Origin: Nostoc punctiforme NIES-2108
Lineage (GTDB): Bacteria > Cyanobacteriota > Cyanobacteriia > Cyanobacteriales > Nostocaceae
Assembly: GCA_003326195.1 (NCBI GenBank)
Contig: LXQE01000152.1
Location: 60,529 to 108,782 of the forward strand
Direction: 5' to 3'
DNA: 48,254 bases
Part shown: positions 32,746 to 42,317 of the stretch, one piece after another
Numbering within the stretch: the stretch's first letter is position 1
How the letters are laid out: each line of letters begins with the position of its first letter
Notes under the pieces: model-generated
Seen by the model: only the letters and a program-made list of their open reading frames with translations
Databases searched by the model: none
Told to the model about the DNA's origin: nothing
Translations under genes and position numbers: made by a program

Positions 32746-34107
32746 TTAAGTTTGGTCTACAGTTTGAATTGTCAGTATTTGAGGGGGCGTAGCATCAGGT
32801 GGGTAAAGAAAATCCACTTCTACCAGTCGCCGCTGGCCAGGGGATATTTTTAATTGTGCAAGTGGTTCTCCCATCTGTCCCCGTTGTTGAACTAAATGCC
32901 AATATTGAGTTCTGGGTAAGCCACGATCGTCATTGTAGCGAATACGAACTGTGCCTCGGAAAAACACAGATGGTTCGGGTGGTGAAAAAAAGCGAAGCCC
33001 TGGTTTACTTAACTCATCTTCTTTGATAGGCGTTTGGAAAAGCACTTTTATAGTTTGCGGCTTATCAGTATTGTTAAATAATGGTAGAGAGATGTTGTAT
33101 TCAATGCCGTAGTTGCCGTGAGCTTCGTAAGCAGTACCAGGATAACGCGCCACTAGTTTCGCAGTTTGGTTTTGTCCAGTACCCATTTTGCCTGCTAAAA
33201 GCGTACTTAAACCGTAAGAAAAAGCTTGTCCTGATTTGGGAATTGTCAGGTATGAACTATTCGAGTCGGTAACTTGTGCTTGCCAACGAGAGCCAACAGC
33301 TACCCCCGCTACCCGTCCGTAAATTTCTGCTGCCCCTTCAAGATGATTTGGAGGACTGGGGGCAGGTTCACGGGGCCCTGCAAAATCACCATTTTCTAAC
33401 AAGTTCTCCCATTCTTCTAAAGTGGGCGCTCGTTCACTACCATCAGGATTGGGTTTGGCAAACATGGCCAGGTTCGCCATATAAACAGGACGATCGCTAT
33501 ACAAATGCAACAAAGTAGAACGTCCATTCAATGGCGGTGTTAAAGTCCGCACTGGAATGGGGTGATTCATTAACATCCGGCTTTGTTTGGGTGGAATTAC
33601 CAACTGGGCTGGCCATCCTTGCCGTCTGACTCGCAGCACATCATTCATTACGCGATCGCCTGGCCCAGCATAAATGTCTCCCGAATTATTGTCCTGCATG
33701 GGAGGAAGCTTGACAAAAGGTGCATCAGGTTGACTCACATAACTAGCTGCTTGCAAGATGTTGACAGTTTCAGGGCGATCGCTGGGATTGTAAACAATCA
33801 CCCCCAAATAAAGAGTCCGCAAATCATTTGGCGTCTCAATCGCTCTAGCAATATGGTGAGAAAATAAATCAAACCGTCCCTGAAATGGAAAGTTCAGGTG
33901 GGCGCTGGGTACTCTTTTACCTTGAGGAGGAAATGTAGACAGTAGAATTCCTTCACTCTTAACTACTTCTGGGTTATTACTGTTAAATACCGGTACTGCA
34001 TCAAGATGTCCTGTTAAAGGTCTTGTTTGTTGAGGAATGAAGATTTCCTGTGGTGCAGGAGAAGGCAATGCTTGAGCCAAAAACAAATAGGAAATAAAAT
34101 TCAGCAT
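32746..34107 (-). CDS. DUF3370 family protein
   Basis: A 453-residue protein recognised from its overall sequence as the cyanobacterial DUF3370 family. The N-terminus (LNFISYLFLAQALPSPAPQ) is a signal peptide. The mature protein is rich in Pro, Asn and beta-strand segments (HLNFPFQGRFDLFSHHIAR, LVIPPKQSRMLMNHPIPV, YGIEYNISLPLFNNTDKPQ), consistent with an extracytoplasmic beta protein. No enzymatic motif is visible and the function is unknown. It is monocistronic and flanked by repeat elements on both sides. Confidence 0.82.
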   Translation of the reverse strand: MLNFISYLFLAQALPSPAPQEIFIPQQTRPLTGHLDAVPVFNSNNPEVVKSEGILLSTFPPQGKRVPSAHLNFPFQGRFDLFSHHIARAIETPNDLRTLYLGVIVYNPSDRPETVNILQAASYVSQPDAPFVKLPPMQDNNSGDIYAGPGDRVMNDVLRVRRQGWPAQLVIPPKQSRMLMNHPIPVRTLTPPLNGRSTLLHLYSDRPVYMANLAMFAKPNPDGSERAPTLEEWENLLENGDFAGPREPAPSPPNHLEGAAEIYGRVAGVAVGSRWQAQVTDSNSSYLTIPKSGQAFSYGLSTLLAGKMGTGQNQTAKLVARYPGTAYEAHGNYGIEYNISLPLFNNTDKPQTIKVLFQTPIKEDELSKPGLRFFSPPEPSVFFRGTVRIRYNDDRGLPRTQYWHLVQQRGQMGEPLAQLKISPGQRRLVEVDFLYPPDATPPQILTIQTVDQT

Positions 34108-34140
34108 TTATTCAAAAAGCAATTTATCGCTGAAGTTCAG

Positions 34141-34309
34141 AATACAGCATCCTAATCTATACCTCCTACGACCAGTGACAAATGAAAATTTAGATCGCTA
34201 AAGATGCGATAAATCATCACAAAGACGCGATAAATCGCCGTCTCTACAAAAGATTAATTATTGTAGAGACGGCGATTCATCGCGTCTCTTGCCTTAACCG
34301 AACAGTATT
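34141..34309 (+). mobile_element. MITE-like repeat element, copy A
   Basis: A non-coding element whose right end, CCTTAACCGAACAGTATT, and inner part match the reverse complement of 41366-41496. Inside is a nearly perfect 27-bp hairpin: arms 34223-34249 and 34261-34287 (one mismatch) with an 11-nt loop, containing GACGCGATAAATCGCC. The left end (AATAC at 34141) is degenerate. Lacking any protein, it fits a miniature inverted-repeat element moved by a transposase in trans. Confidence 0.75.
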
Positions 34310-34357
34310 GAACCGAGGAGTGTCAATTGTTGCAATTTGCAGTATTCCAGCCCTCAA

Positions 34358-35578
34358 TTAAGGTGCAAGAGCATTACCCCGAATTAGACTACCAATAGTT
34401 TTGGCAGTAATCTTCAATTGGGTGATGGGATTCGCTGGGACGACCGTCTTATACAGATAGCTATCGAATGTTAGCCGTTGTACATCGAGGTCATCACACA
34501 TTTCCACAAACGCTTCGCGGGTAGCGTCGGAACGATAGAACACACTTTGCAGAATATCCAGCACCTTGTAGGTGAGTCCGTATCTTTTATCCCAACGCTT
34601 CAGGTAAACCTTGAGGTCGCCTTCTGTAGGAATACGGCTACCACTGTTAGATGTTTCTACAATGGTTTCGGCACACATCCGCCCAGATTTAGCGGCAAAA
34701 TAAATACCTTCACCAGAGGACTTGGTAACATAACCAGCAGCATCTCCCACCAAAGCGATGCGACCAACGACACGACGGGGACGGGGATGTTCAGGAATGG
34801 GGTGCGCTTCAACTTTGATGATTTTACCGCCTGCCAATTTTTCGGAAGCACGGGCGCGGATACCAGCTTGTAACTGTTTGATGCTGGCTTTATTGATGTG
34901 CATTGTGCCAGTACCGACAGCTACGTGGTCATATTTGGGGAAAACCCAAGCGTAGAAATCGGTCGAAACGTCATCACCGACATACATTTCGGCGAGGTCG
35001 TTATAGTAGGCCATTTTGTCTTCGGGTAAGCGAATTCGCTCTTGGAAAGCGATCGCATAATTGTAATCCCCAGCGTCCATTTCCTTAGCAACGCGAGAAT
35101 TAGCCCCATCTGCCCCAATAATTAGATCCACTTTCAGAGTTTTGGCAATACCCTGTGATATACCATCTGTGTGGTCAATGTAATGAATCGTATAGGGATC
35201 GGTATTGTTTCCTGGTATATCGAGTTTATGAACAGTGGCATTAATTAAATTTGCGCCTAGTTTGGCCGCGCGATCGCGCAAAAAACCATCTAGCACTTCC
35301 CGGCGGCACATTCCTATATATTCATCTTCATTTACCAGATTAATATCAACTTCCCGATTAGAAGGTGAAATCATTTTCATCTTCCGTACCCGGCGATCGA
35401 TAATCTCTGGTGGTAAGTCAAATTCACTCACCATACATAGGGGAATTGCGCCCCCACAAGGCTTTGCATTGTCTAGCTTCCGCTCAAATAGGTAGGTTTC
35501 AATCCCAGAGGCTGCCAGTGTTTCAGCGGCAGATGAACCAGCAGGGCCTGACCCAATAACAGCAACCCGTAGTGTCAA
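34358..35578 (-). CDS. chlP: Geranylgeranyl diphosphate/chlorophyll reductase
   Basis: A 406-residue FAD-dependent reductase that saturates three double bonds of the geranylgeranyl chain to phytyl for chlorophyll and tocopherol. Visible are the FAD motif VIGSGPAGSSAAETL, the FERKLDNAKPCGGAIPLCMV block, DLIIGADGANSRVA, and RIALVGDAAGYVTKSSGEGI. The reading frame opens at TTG 35593, but the family start (LTLRVAVIG) is TTG 35578, preceded by GGAGAAAG at about 7 bp; no ATG is available. It is monocistronic, divergent from the YidD-like gene. Confidence 0.96.
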   Translation of the reverse strand: MTLRVAVIGSGPAGSSAAETLAASGIETYLFERKLDNAKPCGGAIPLCMVSEFDLPPEIIDRRVRKMKMISPSNREVDINLVNEDEYIGMCRREVLDGFLRDRAAKLGANLINATVHKLDIPGNNTDPYTIHYIDHTDGISQGIAKTLKVDLIIGADGANSRVAKEMDAGDYNYAIAFQERIRLPEDKMAYYNDLAEMYVGDDVSTDFYAWVFPKYDHVAVGTGTMHINKASIKQLQAGIRARASEKLAGGKIIKVEAHPIPEHPRPRRVVGRIALVGDAAGYVTKSSGEGIYFAAKSGRMCAETIVETSNSGSRIPTEGDLKVYLKRWDKRYGLTYKVLDILQSVFYRSDATREAFVEMCDDLDVQRLTFDSYLYKTVVPANPITQLKITAKTIGSLIRGNALAP

Positions 35579-35764
35579 AGGTCTTTCTCCCAATCTTCAC
35601 ATTTACCGAGAGCATACTACCACGGTCTTTCTAGTGATTTGGCGCTTTTCCTCTAGGTTTCTGCACAAATGCAATATTCCTTAATGTTTCGATACGAATT
35701 AGAGTTGGCTATTGGGCATTGGGAAGAATGAAGAATATTGCCTATCTAGTCCCCAGTCCCCAAT

Positions 35765-36271
35765 ATGCAGATTTCTTTATTCGATTCTTTGACTAGACAA
35801 GTTGGTACTGCCGCAATTACTGGATATCAAAAGCATATTTCCCCACACAAAGGTTTTGCTTGTGCCCACAGAATACTATATGGCAGCGAATCTTGCTCTC
35901 AATACATTAAGCGAGTAGTTGCCAAGCAAGGGTTAAAAGCAGCTTTTGTTAATTCCCGTGAACGATTTCAAGCTTGCAAGCAAGCCAACCAAATTTTGCG
36001 AATGCATAGCGAGAACTCAGAAGAATCCCCAGAGGAGAAAGCAGACAGGCAGCAACGACAAGCATCTGGTAAAGTTACTCAAAAATCCTCATTTATTAGT
36101 AACGACAATACTAACTGTTTTGATTGTGCCGATTTGGGCTGCAATTGTGCCGAGATCGTTAGCATGACTCCTGATTGTGGTTCTCTAGATTGTGGTGCTG
36201 CTAATTGCAGTTCCCTAGATTGTAGTGGTGCTGACTGTAGCTTCCTTGACTGTGGCAGTTGCGGTAGCTAA
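35765..36271 (+). CDS. YidD-like protein with Cys-rich repetitive tail
   Basis: A 168-residue protein. Residues 1-80 resemble YidD (membrane protein insertion efficiency factor): an amphipathic TGYQKHISPHKGFACAHRIL, then YGSESCSQYIKRVVAKQGL, with the family's two Cys. A charged linker (about 82-105) follows. The tail (about 115-168) has eleven Cys; six of them recur every fifth residue in the pattern CGSLDCGAANCSSLDCSGAD. Such regularity suggests a metal-binding or disulfide-laced solenoid. Related cyanobacterial YidD-like proteins have Cys-rich tails, but the role is unknown. The ATG is preceded by repeat-like DNA. Confidence 0.75.
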   Translation: MQISLFDSLTRQVGTAAITGYQKHISPHKGFACAHRILYGSESCSQYIKRVVAKQGLKAAFVNSRERFQACKQANQILRMHSENSEESPEEKADRQQRQASGKVTQKSSFISNDNTNCFDCADLGCNCAEIVSMTPDCGSLDCGAANCSSLDCSGADCSFLDCGSCGS

Positions 36272-36365
36272 ATATTGTTCATCTCTCAATAACGATATAT
36301 GGTATATATAAGACACAGTAATCCTAGCAAGGATCTGTAGATTTAGTTGCAGAGGGATAGCAGCA

Positions 36366-37382
36366 GTGGGCATAGTAGTTGATAACGTCTCCAAACAATT
36401 CGGGAGTTTCAAGGCAGTCGATCAAGTCAGCCTAGAAATTAAGAGTGGTTCGCTAGTTGCGTTGCTAGGGCCATCGGGATCGGGTAAATCCACGCTACTA
36501 CGGTTAATTTCAGGTTTAGAAATGCCAGATAGCGGCAAAATCCTGCTTACCGGTAAGGACGCTACATACCAAAGCGTGCAACAGCGAAATATTGGTTTTG
36601 TGTTTCAACACTATGCCTTATTCAAGCATTTGACTGTCAGGCAAAATATTGCCTTTGGCTTAGAAATTCGTAAGGCACAGCCAAAGAGGATTAAGGGGCG
36701 GGTAGAACAGTTACTCGAATTGGTGCAATTGAGTGGATTAGGCGATCGCTATCCATCACAACTTTCTGGTGGTCAAAGACAACGGGTAGCTTTAGCCAGG
36801 GCTTTGGCAGTAGAACCGGAAGTTTTATTGCTAGATGAACCCTTTGGCGCACTTGATGCTAAAGTCCGCAAAGATTTACGAGCATGGTTACGCCGCCTCC
36901 ATGATGAGGTTCATGTTACCACGGTTTTCGTCACCCACGACCAAGAGGAAGCAATGGAAGTTTCTGATGAGGTTGTGGTGATGAATAAAGGACGTGTGGA
37001 ACAGGTGGGGACACCAGCCGAAATTTACGATAATCCCGCTACGGCATTTGTAATGAGCTTCATCGGCCCGGTGAATGTGTTACCCAGCAACTCGAAGATT
37101 TTTCAAAGTAGCGGCTTTGATACGCCACACCCACAAGTGTTTTTGCGTCCGCAAGATGTGATTTTTGAAAAGGTTGCTAACGGTACGACTACGGCTGCGA
37201 CAGTAAGCCGGTTGATACATTTGGGTTGGGAAATTCAGGTGGAATTAACTTTCGATGACGGGCAAGTAGTGATGGCGCATTTAACACGCGATCGCTTTAA
37301 TGACTTAGAGTTAGAACCCCTACAACGGGTGTATGTAAAGCCAAAGGATGCAAAGTCTTTCCCAGTGTCTTATTCAATTTGA
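36366..37382 (+). CDS. cysA: Sulfate/thiosulfate ABC transporter ATP-binding protein
   Basis: A 338-residue ATPase. Walker A is GPSGSGKST (35-43), the Q-loop is in FVFQHYALF, the signature is LSGGQRQRVALARAL, Walker B is LLLDEPFGALD and the switch His is in VTHDQEEAME. The C-terminal regulatory domain (from about 230) includes FIGPVNVLP and VFLRPQDV, characteristic of CysA. It would energise sulfate import with CysT, CysW and a binding protein. None of these lies in the window, so the gene is separated from its partners. The start is GTG 36366. Confidence 0.9.
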   Translation: MGIVVDNVSKQFGSFKAVDQVSLEIKSGSLVALLGPSGSGKSTLLRLISGLEMPDSGKILLTGKDATYQSVQQRNIGFVFQHYALFKHLTVRQNIAFGLEIRKAQPKRIKGRVEQLLELVQLSGLGDRYPSQLSGGQRQRVALARALAVEPEVLLLDEPFGALDAKVRKDLRAWLRRLHDEVHVTTVFVTHDQEEAMEVSDEVVVMNKGRVEQVGTPAEIYDNPATAFVMSFIGPVNVLPSNSKIFQSSGFDTPHPQVFLRPQDVIFEKVANGTTTAATVSRLIHLGWEIQVELTFDDGQVVMAHLTRDRFNDLELEPLQRVYVKPKDAKSFPVSYSI

Positions 37383-37584
37383 AGAAGGCAGGAGGCAGGG
37401 GGCAGAAGACAGTCCCTATGAAACAAGTTTCAAAAGCCTTGGATTAAAGAATAACTGGAGACTGTTATTTTTACTCAGCACTCAGCACTCAGCCCTCAGC
37501 ACGGGTTAAACGCCCCGCTACCGCTAACAGCACTCAGCACTTTCAAGTCAGGGGGAAGGAGCTAAATAATTAGTGAACAATGAA

Positions 37585-37613
37585 ATCCCCGATTTCTCTA
37601 AGAATTCGGGGAT
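37585..37613. terminator. Hairpin between convergent cysA and the M16 protease
   Basis: ATCCCCGA and TCGGGGAT form an 8-bp stem with a 13-nt loop. It is a repeat-type palindrome of this genome (a related one lies near 18150). Its position between two convergent genes suits a bidirectional terminator. Confidence 0.6.
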
Positions 37614-37666
37614 CTTGTGATTGCGATTTTTACCAATCAAATCGCATTGCGATGTATTTGAGGTAA

Positions 37667-40483
37667 TTAGTTGCCCTTCGTTACAGCATCTCCAGACCCG
37701 GCAGTGACAATCACCAGATTTTCTGGCTTAATTAAATCTTCAATTGCCTGTTGCATATTAGCCATAGTAACTGCTTGAATCCGCTGAGGAAACTCTCGGA
37801 TTTCAGACCGTGAAAGCCCTAAAACAGCATTATCCAAAATGATACTTGATACACTGCTGGGATTAGCTAAATCCACGGGGTAGCTATTGGTAATTGAGCG
37901 TTTTGCTGTATTGAATTCAGCCTCAGTTACTCCTTGTTCGCGTAACTGTTTTAGTAAAGCGAGAGTACTGGCGATCGCTTTTTGGGCATCTCCAGGAGCC
38001 GTTTGCATTTGAATCAAGAACGGCCCAGGATTGATCCCAGCAGCAAAACCACTATATATACCGTAGGTTAGACCTTGGCGATCGCGCACTTCTGTACCCA
38101 GGCGGCTGGCTAAGGTATCACCACCCAAAATTTGATTTAGCACTAGTGCCGCATAATAACGTGGGTCTTTCCGAGAGATGCCACTGTAGCCGATGTAAGT
38201 AACAGCCTCAGCTTTACCGGGAATTACTTTGTTTAGTTGTGTCAAAGTTTTCGGAAATGGTACTGTTGGTATTTTGAGAACAGGTGGCTTACCTGTGGCT
38301 TGCCATTTACCAAATACCTGATTTAGCAAAGCTTTTACCTTAACTGAATCAAAATCTCCAACTATTGCGATCGTCGTGGTATCCGGTCGGTAGTGTGTCT
38401 GGTAGAAACCAAGCAAATCATCACGAGTAATAGTCTTTAAACTCTCGGCTGTGGGAAAGCTGTGGAATGGATGATTTTCAGGGTAAATTGCCTGCTGAAA
38501 GACTTGCCTTCCCAAACCTCTAGGGTCATCTAGCTGGACTTTCAGACTTGTCAGTGCCCTTTGGCGGCTCAGTTCTAACTGATCGGCGGGGAAAGTGGCG
38601 TTTTCTAACACATCTGCCAGAGTTTGAATCAATATTGGCAGATTTGCTGAAAGTCCCTCACCGCTGACGTTAACTCCCTCTCGGCTAGCACTGAAGCTCA
38701 AACCTGCTCCCAGGTCTTCTAAGGTTTTTGCTAGAGTCAGAGCATTTTTAGTCTGCGTCCCATTCATTAAGTTACTTGCAGTTAGATTCGCTAATCCAGC
38801 TTTTTGATTGCCATCAAATTCAGCACCAGCGTCAATTTGTCCACTTAAGTTAATAGTGGGAAGATTGCGATCGCTCAACAGCAGAACCTTCACACCATTC
38901 TTTAAGGTAAACTCTTCTGGTAGTGATTGTTTAGTTGAATCTGTTTCTGATGTAGCTGGTGGTAGATATTTCGCCAGTTCTGCTGGATCTACAGGCTTAC
39001 CAGGGCTGAAATTTTCCACCGTGCGTCCAGAACCAGCGCTAGAAGTTCCTGGTTTACCATCTGGTTGAGTCGGCTCAAAGAAGCCGATTGTTTGTTGAGC
39101 CGGATTGAGGTAAGTTTTTGCAGCTTTCTGGACTTGAGCAGGAGTCACTTTCGCGATCGCAGCCAGATACCTTTCAATAAAATGATAATCCCCTGCGATC
39201 GTTTGGTTATATCCCAGTTGATTAGCCTGACTAGTGATATCTTGGTTTCCCAAAATATACGAGGCTTGCAGTTGCGTCTTTGCCCGCTTCAACTCTTCTG
39301 AGGTGACAGGCTGCTCTTGCAATTTTATTAAAGATTCTTGGAGTACCTGGGCAATTTTCCCCAACTCTTGACCGGGAGCCGCCGTAGCATCAATTTCATA
39401 CCAACCCGGTTCGATGAGTTCGGCAGCACCACCACTCACTGAACTAGCGAGTCCAGATTCCACCAAAGCCTGATAAAGTCGAGAACTACGTCCACCTGTG
39501 AGAATGGCATCCATCAAATCAATTGCTGGGACATCAGGATGTTTGATATCTGGCAGAGGATACACCACTTGCAATAGTGCTGTACTTCCAGGTTGCTTGA
39601 GGACAATCGGTGCTTTTTTCGCAACAGGGGTAGACGGGGAAGCGTCAGCAATGGAAGAAGATGCCGAGGAATTATCAATTGCTCTCCTGGAATTAGGGAG
39701 TGCCGTATTCTTTTTTGCTCGTTGCGATAACTTACCAAAAGTTTTTTGGACAACTTTGAGTGCGGGTTTTGTGGCAAAATCTCCGGTAATCACTAACGTG
39801 GCATTTTCTGGGCTGTAGTAGGTTTGGTAATAATTCCGCACCTGCTCCAGCGTGAATTTTTCTACATCGGCTTTTGTGCCTCCCACCGATAAACCATAAG
39901 CTCGATTGGGGAAAGCAGCTCGCATCACTGCCCGACTCAGACGATAGCCTGGTGAATTTTCGTATCCCTGTAACTCGGAGATCACCACCCGCTTTTCACT
40001 GGTGAGTTGTTCAGTCCCAATTAAGGAGTTTTCCATGCGATCGGCTTCCAGTGTCAGCAGTGCTTCCAATTTGTCTCGCTGCACTGTGCCAAAGTAAGCT
40101 GTTTCGTCATAACTAGTAAAAGCATTGAACTGGCTACCCAAAGCACTAAACAACCGTCCAAACTGTACAGGACGGTCATTTGTGCCTTTGAACATCAAAT
40201 GTTCTAGCTGGTGAGAAATACCATTCTCTCCCTTAACCTCGTTGCGTGAGCCAACTTTATACCAAACTTGCACACTCACCACAGGAGCAGTATGAACTTC
40301 TTTGGTTAGTACCGTTAAGCCGTTGTCTAATACAGTTTTTTGCACTCCTTGGGTGAATGAGACAGTAGATACAGGTGCAACGGCTGTTGGCGTTGCAGCA
40401 TTACTGAAATTGCCAGACATTGGCACGATAGTTAAAAGAAGGCTGAGGAAAAATCCTAGAATCATGTATGGTCGCCGTTTCAT
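37667..40483 (-). CDS. M16-family zinc metallopeptidase, two-unit form
   Basis: A 938-residue exported or membrane-anchored protein. The ATG at 40483 begins a signal peptide (KRRPYMILGFFLSLLLTIVP). The first M16 unit has the inverted zinc motif HQLEHLMF (HxxEH) near residue 93, with the distal Glu about 75 residues later, and LEADRMENSLI typical of pitrilysin-like proteases. The second unit (from about 510, PEEFTLKNGVKVLLLSD) lacks an HxxEH and is structural, as in processing peptidases and PqqL types. It may degrade or process peptides in the periplasm. The frame is open 17 codons upstream to 40534, but this would mask the signal peptide. Confidence 0.92.
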   Translation of the reverse strand: MKRRPYMILGFFLSLLLTIVPMSGNFSNAATPTAVAPVSTVSFTQGVQKTVLDNGLTVLTKEVHTAPVVSVQVWYKVGSRNEVKGENGISHQLEHLMFKGTNDRPVQFGRLFSALGSQFNAFTSYDETAYFGTVQRDKLEALLTLEADRMENSLIGTEQLTSEKRVVISELQGYENSPGYRLSRAVMRAAFPNRAYGLSVGGTKADVEKFTLEQVRNYYQTYYSPENATLVITGDFATKPALKVVQKTFGKLSQRAKKNTALPNSRRAIDNSSASSSIADASPSTPVAKKAPIVLKQPGSTALLQVVYPLPDIKHPDVPAIDLMDAILTGGRSSRLYQALVESGLASSVSGGAAELIEPGWYEIDATAAPGQELGKIAQVLQESLIKLQEQPVTSEELKRAKTQLQASYILGNQDITSQANQLGYNQTIAGDYHFIERYLAAIAKVTPAQVQKAAKTYLNPAQQTIGFFEPTQPDGKPGTSSAGSGRTVENFSPGKPVDPAELAKYLPPATSETDSTKQSLPEEFTLKNGVKVLLLSDRNLPTINLSGQIDAGAEFDGNQKAGLANLTASNLMNGTQTKNALTLAKTLEDLGAGLSFSASREGVNVSGEGLSANLPILIQTLADVLENATFPADQLELSRQRALTSLKVQLDDPRGLGRQVFQQAIYPENHPFHSFPTAESLKTITRDDLLGFYQTHYRPDTTTIAIVGDFDSVKVKALLNQVFGKWQATGKPPVLKIPTVPFPKTLTQLNKVIPGKAEAVTYIGYSGISRKDPRYYAALVLNQILGGDTLASRLGTEVRDRQGLTYGIYSGFAAGINPGPFLIQMQTAPGDAQKAIASTLALLKQLREQGVTEAEFNTAKRSITNSYPVDLANPSSVSSIILDNAVLGLSRSEIREFPQRIQAVTMANMQQAIEDLIKPENLVIVTAGSGDAVTKGN

Positions 40484-40843
40484 AAGCAATACAAAATTTC
40501 CAATTTTAAAATAAAACCCCAAAGGGTATTTCAAAATCTAAATCTAACTCAAGTTGCTAGTGATGGAGGGATAAGACAAAAATGCAATCAAAAACTTATT
40601 GCTGCACTACTTTTTTGCCCATACCATACCTGGGTGCATTTGTTAAAACTACCCAAGGGTTATTAGGTTCGTAGCTAAAATTTTTACAGAATATTAGAAA
40701 TTATTGCAAATAGATTAACAAGCGTTGCAATGTGTTTCATTTTACACGATTGTAGTAATATCTACTTTTAAAATTGGTTTGATACCTATTGTCATCCTAT
40801 TCGGGTAAGGATCTCTGTCAAACTAGCAAAAACTTTTTTAGAT
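40484..40843. other. Divergent promoter region
   Basis: About 360 bp between the divergent M16 protease and a secreted protein. It should hold both promoters. No coding frame or RNA gene is recognised. Confidence 0.5.
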
Positions 40844-41311
40844 ATGCAAACAATAAACTTAATTGGCTCGTTCACATTAGGTATGCTGTTAACAGCAATA
40901 CCTGTATTGTCAGCTAATGCCTCAGAAGTAGTACCAAATTTATACCAGTTTCAAGGTAAGAATATCAGCATTAGTTACTCAACGACAAGCTTTATTGGCA
41001 AGCCCCTTTTTACCTATAAAGATAAGCAACAGACATTAAACTTTCAAGGTACTGAGCAGATCCGTAGTGTAGAAACAGAGATTGGTACACTAGTAACTGT
41101 AACTATCCGTAAGACAGTAGATACTGGCAATACCGTGTTTACTTTGATCTTACCCCGTGTAAACCTTGGAAAAAGCAACTCAGCCGCAGTAGAAACTAAG
41201 GGAATTACAACAACAAACCTCTTTTCTGTGATTCCTAAATTCAACCAGGGGCAAAGACAAACTTATACGACAATCCATTTGACTGGTACAGCCCAAGCTG
41301 TCGCGTTTTAA
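40844..41311 (+). CDS. Secreted hypothetical protein
   Basis: A 155-residue protein with a signal peptide: basic-poor but hydrophobic LIGSFTLGMLLTAIPVLSANA (about 5-25) with an ANA-type cleavage site. The mature part is about 130 residues, mostly beta-strand with regular Thr and Val (SISYSTTSFIGKPLFTYKD, TLVTVTIRKTVDTGNTVFTL). No Cys is present and no homologue is recognised. It is monocistronic and followed by MITE-like copy B. Confidence 0.75.
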   Translation: MQTINLIGSFTLGMLLTAIPVLSANASEVVPNLYQFQGKNISISYSTTSFIGKPLFTYKDKQQTLNFQGTEQIRSVETEIGTLVTVTIRKTVDTGNTVFTLILPRVNLGKSNSAAVETKGITTTNLFSVIPKFNQGQRQTYTTIHLTGTAQAVAF

Positions 41312-41365
41312 CTACATAAGAAGGATAAAAATATTAAACTTCTTGTTCGCATCGGGAAAAGCAGT

Positions 41366-41496
41366 AATACTGTTCGGTTAAGGTAAGACGCGATGAATCG
41401 CCGTCTCTACAATAATCAGTCCTTCGTATAAACAGTGATTTATCGCATCTTTAACGATCTAGAATTTTCATCAAAAAACCTTAACCAAACCGTATT
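41366..41496 (-). mobile_element. MITE-like repeat element, copy B
   Basis: A 131-bp element ending in imperfect inverted repeats: AATACTGTTCGGTTAAGGT at 41366 and the reverse complement of AATACGGTTTGGTTAAGGT at 41478-41496 (16 of 19 match). It is the inverted-orientation relative of 34141-34309, sharing AAGACGCGATGAATCGCCGT and TAAAGATGCGATAAATCA. It lacks one arm of the large inner hairpin. No coding capacity. Confidence 0.8.
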
Positions 41497-41675
41497 GAGG
41501 GTGAAGGTAAATAATTGTTTGCCTTCACCATTATCACTTAACTTTTTGTCAAGGTTAATATCGCGTTATTTATGAAAAAGATGATAATTTAAATTAAGTC
41601 AAGTTTCTTTTTATGCAATTTTTAATAAAGATTATCACTACTTTTAAGATGCATTTTAAAAATAAGTAATTTAGG

Positions 41676-41700
41676 CAATGCCTACGGCGGTAAACTACGC
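41676..41700 (+). repeat. 25-bp dispersed repeat, copy 2
   Basis: Same as 13716-13740 with one substitution; it lies just before the 3' end of the third Uma2 gene. Confidence 0.8.
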
Positions 41701-41721
41701 TCTCTCCCCTATTCTCTACAA

Positions 41722-42198
41722 TTATCGTTTAATTTGCTTAGGAAACTGAGGAACTAACAAAGATTGCTCTAATTCACCTTGCTCATTATAGAATTTTATT
41801 TGACCTTGTTCATTACATAACCACACCTCCAAAGCTTGAGCTTCTAAATATAAATTTCTTTTAAATTCCATTTCTTCCAAAGTGTTACCACTTGATTTGA
41901 CTTCTACACAAATTTCTGGTGCAATAGAAGCTGATACTTCATCTTCAATTTGAGAAAATCTTTCTTCTGAACACCAGACAACATCAGCAACTTTCACACC
42001 ATCTGATGTGTTAATAGCACATTCTGGCATTACTTCTCCTGTATTCAATAAAGATTCCAATAAACGTTGGATTCTTCCTTGATAAAAAGAATGTTTAATT
42101 TTGACTGGACTCATTACAATTTGTCCCCATTTATTTAATTCAATTTTGAAGGGTAAATCTTGTAATTGTTTATGTTCGCAAACTTCTTCCCATTTCAT
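41722..42198 (-). CDS. Uma2-family (DUF820) restriction-endonuclease-like protein, short form
   Basis: A 158-residue member, shorter at the N-terminus than the two at 29.7-31.1 kb. It keeps the nuclease core: KVADVVWCSEERF (Asp at about 93), PEICVEVKSSGNTLEEMEFK (about 115-134) with Glu and Lys (ExK), and LYLEAQALEVWLCNEQGQIK (about 136-155). Here the classical Lys is present, unlike in the other two. Role unknown. It is monocistronic and divergent from the TPR-like membrane gene. Confidence 0.85.
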   Translation of the reverse strand: MKWEEVCEHKQLQDLPFKIELNKWGQIVMSPVKIKHSFYQGRIQRLLESLLNTGEVMPECAINTSDGVKVADVVWCSEERFSQIEDEVSASIAPEICVEVKSSGNTLEEMEFKRNLYLEAQALEVWLCNEQGQIKFYNEQGELEQSLLVPQFPKQIKR

Positions 42199-42317
42199 AG
42201 TTAATATTTGCCTAGAGTCATGATTTAATTTTAACTCATCTATTAATATTGAGACTCACCCTCTGATTGCAGATAAGAGAGTGGAACGAAACCCAGCCCT
42301 ACTATCTCAATTAATCC

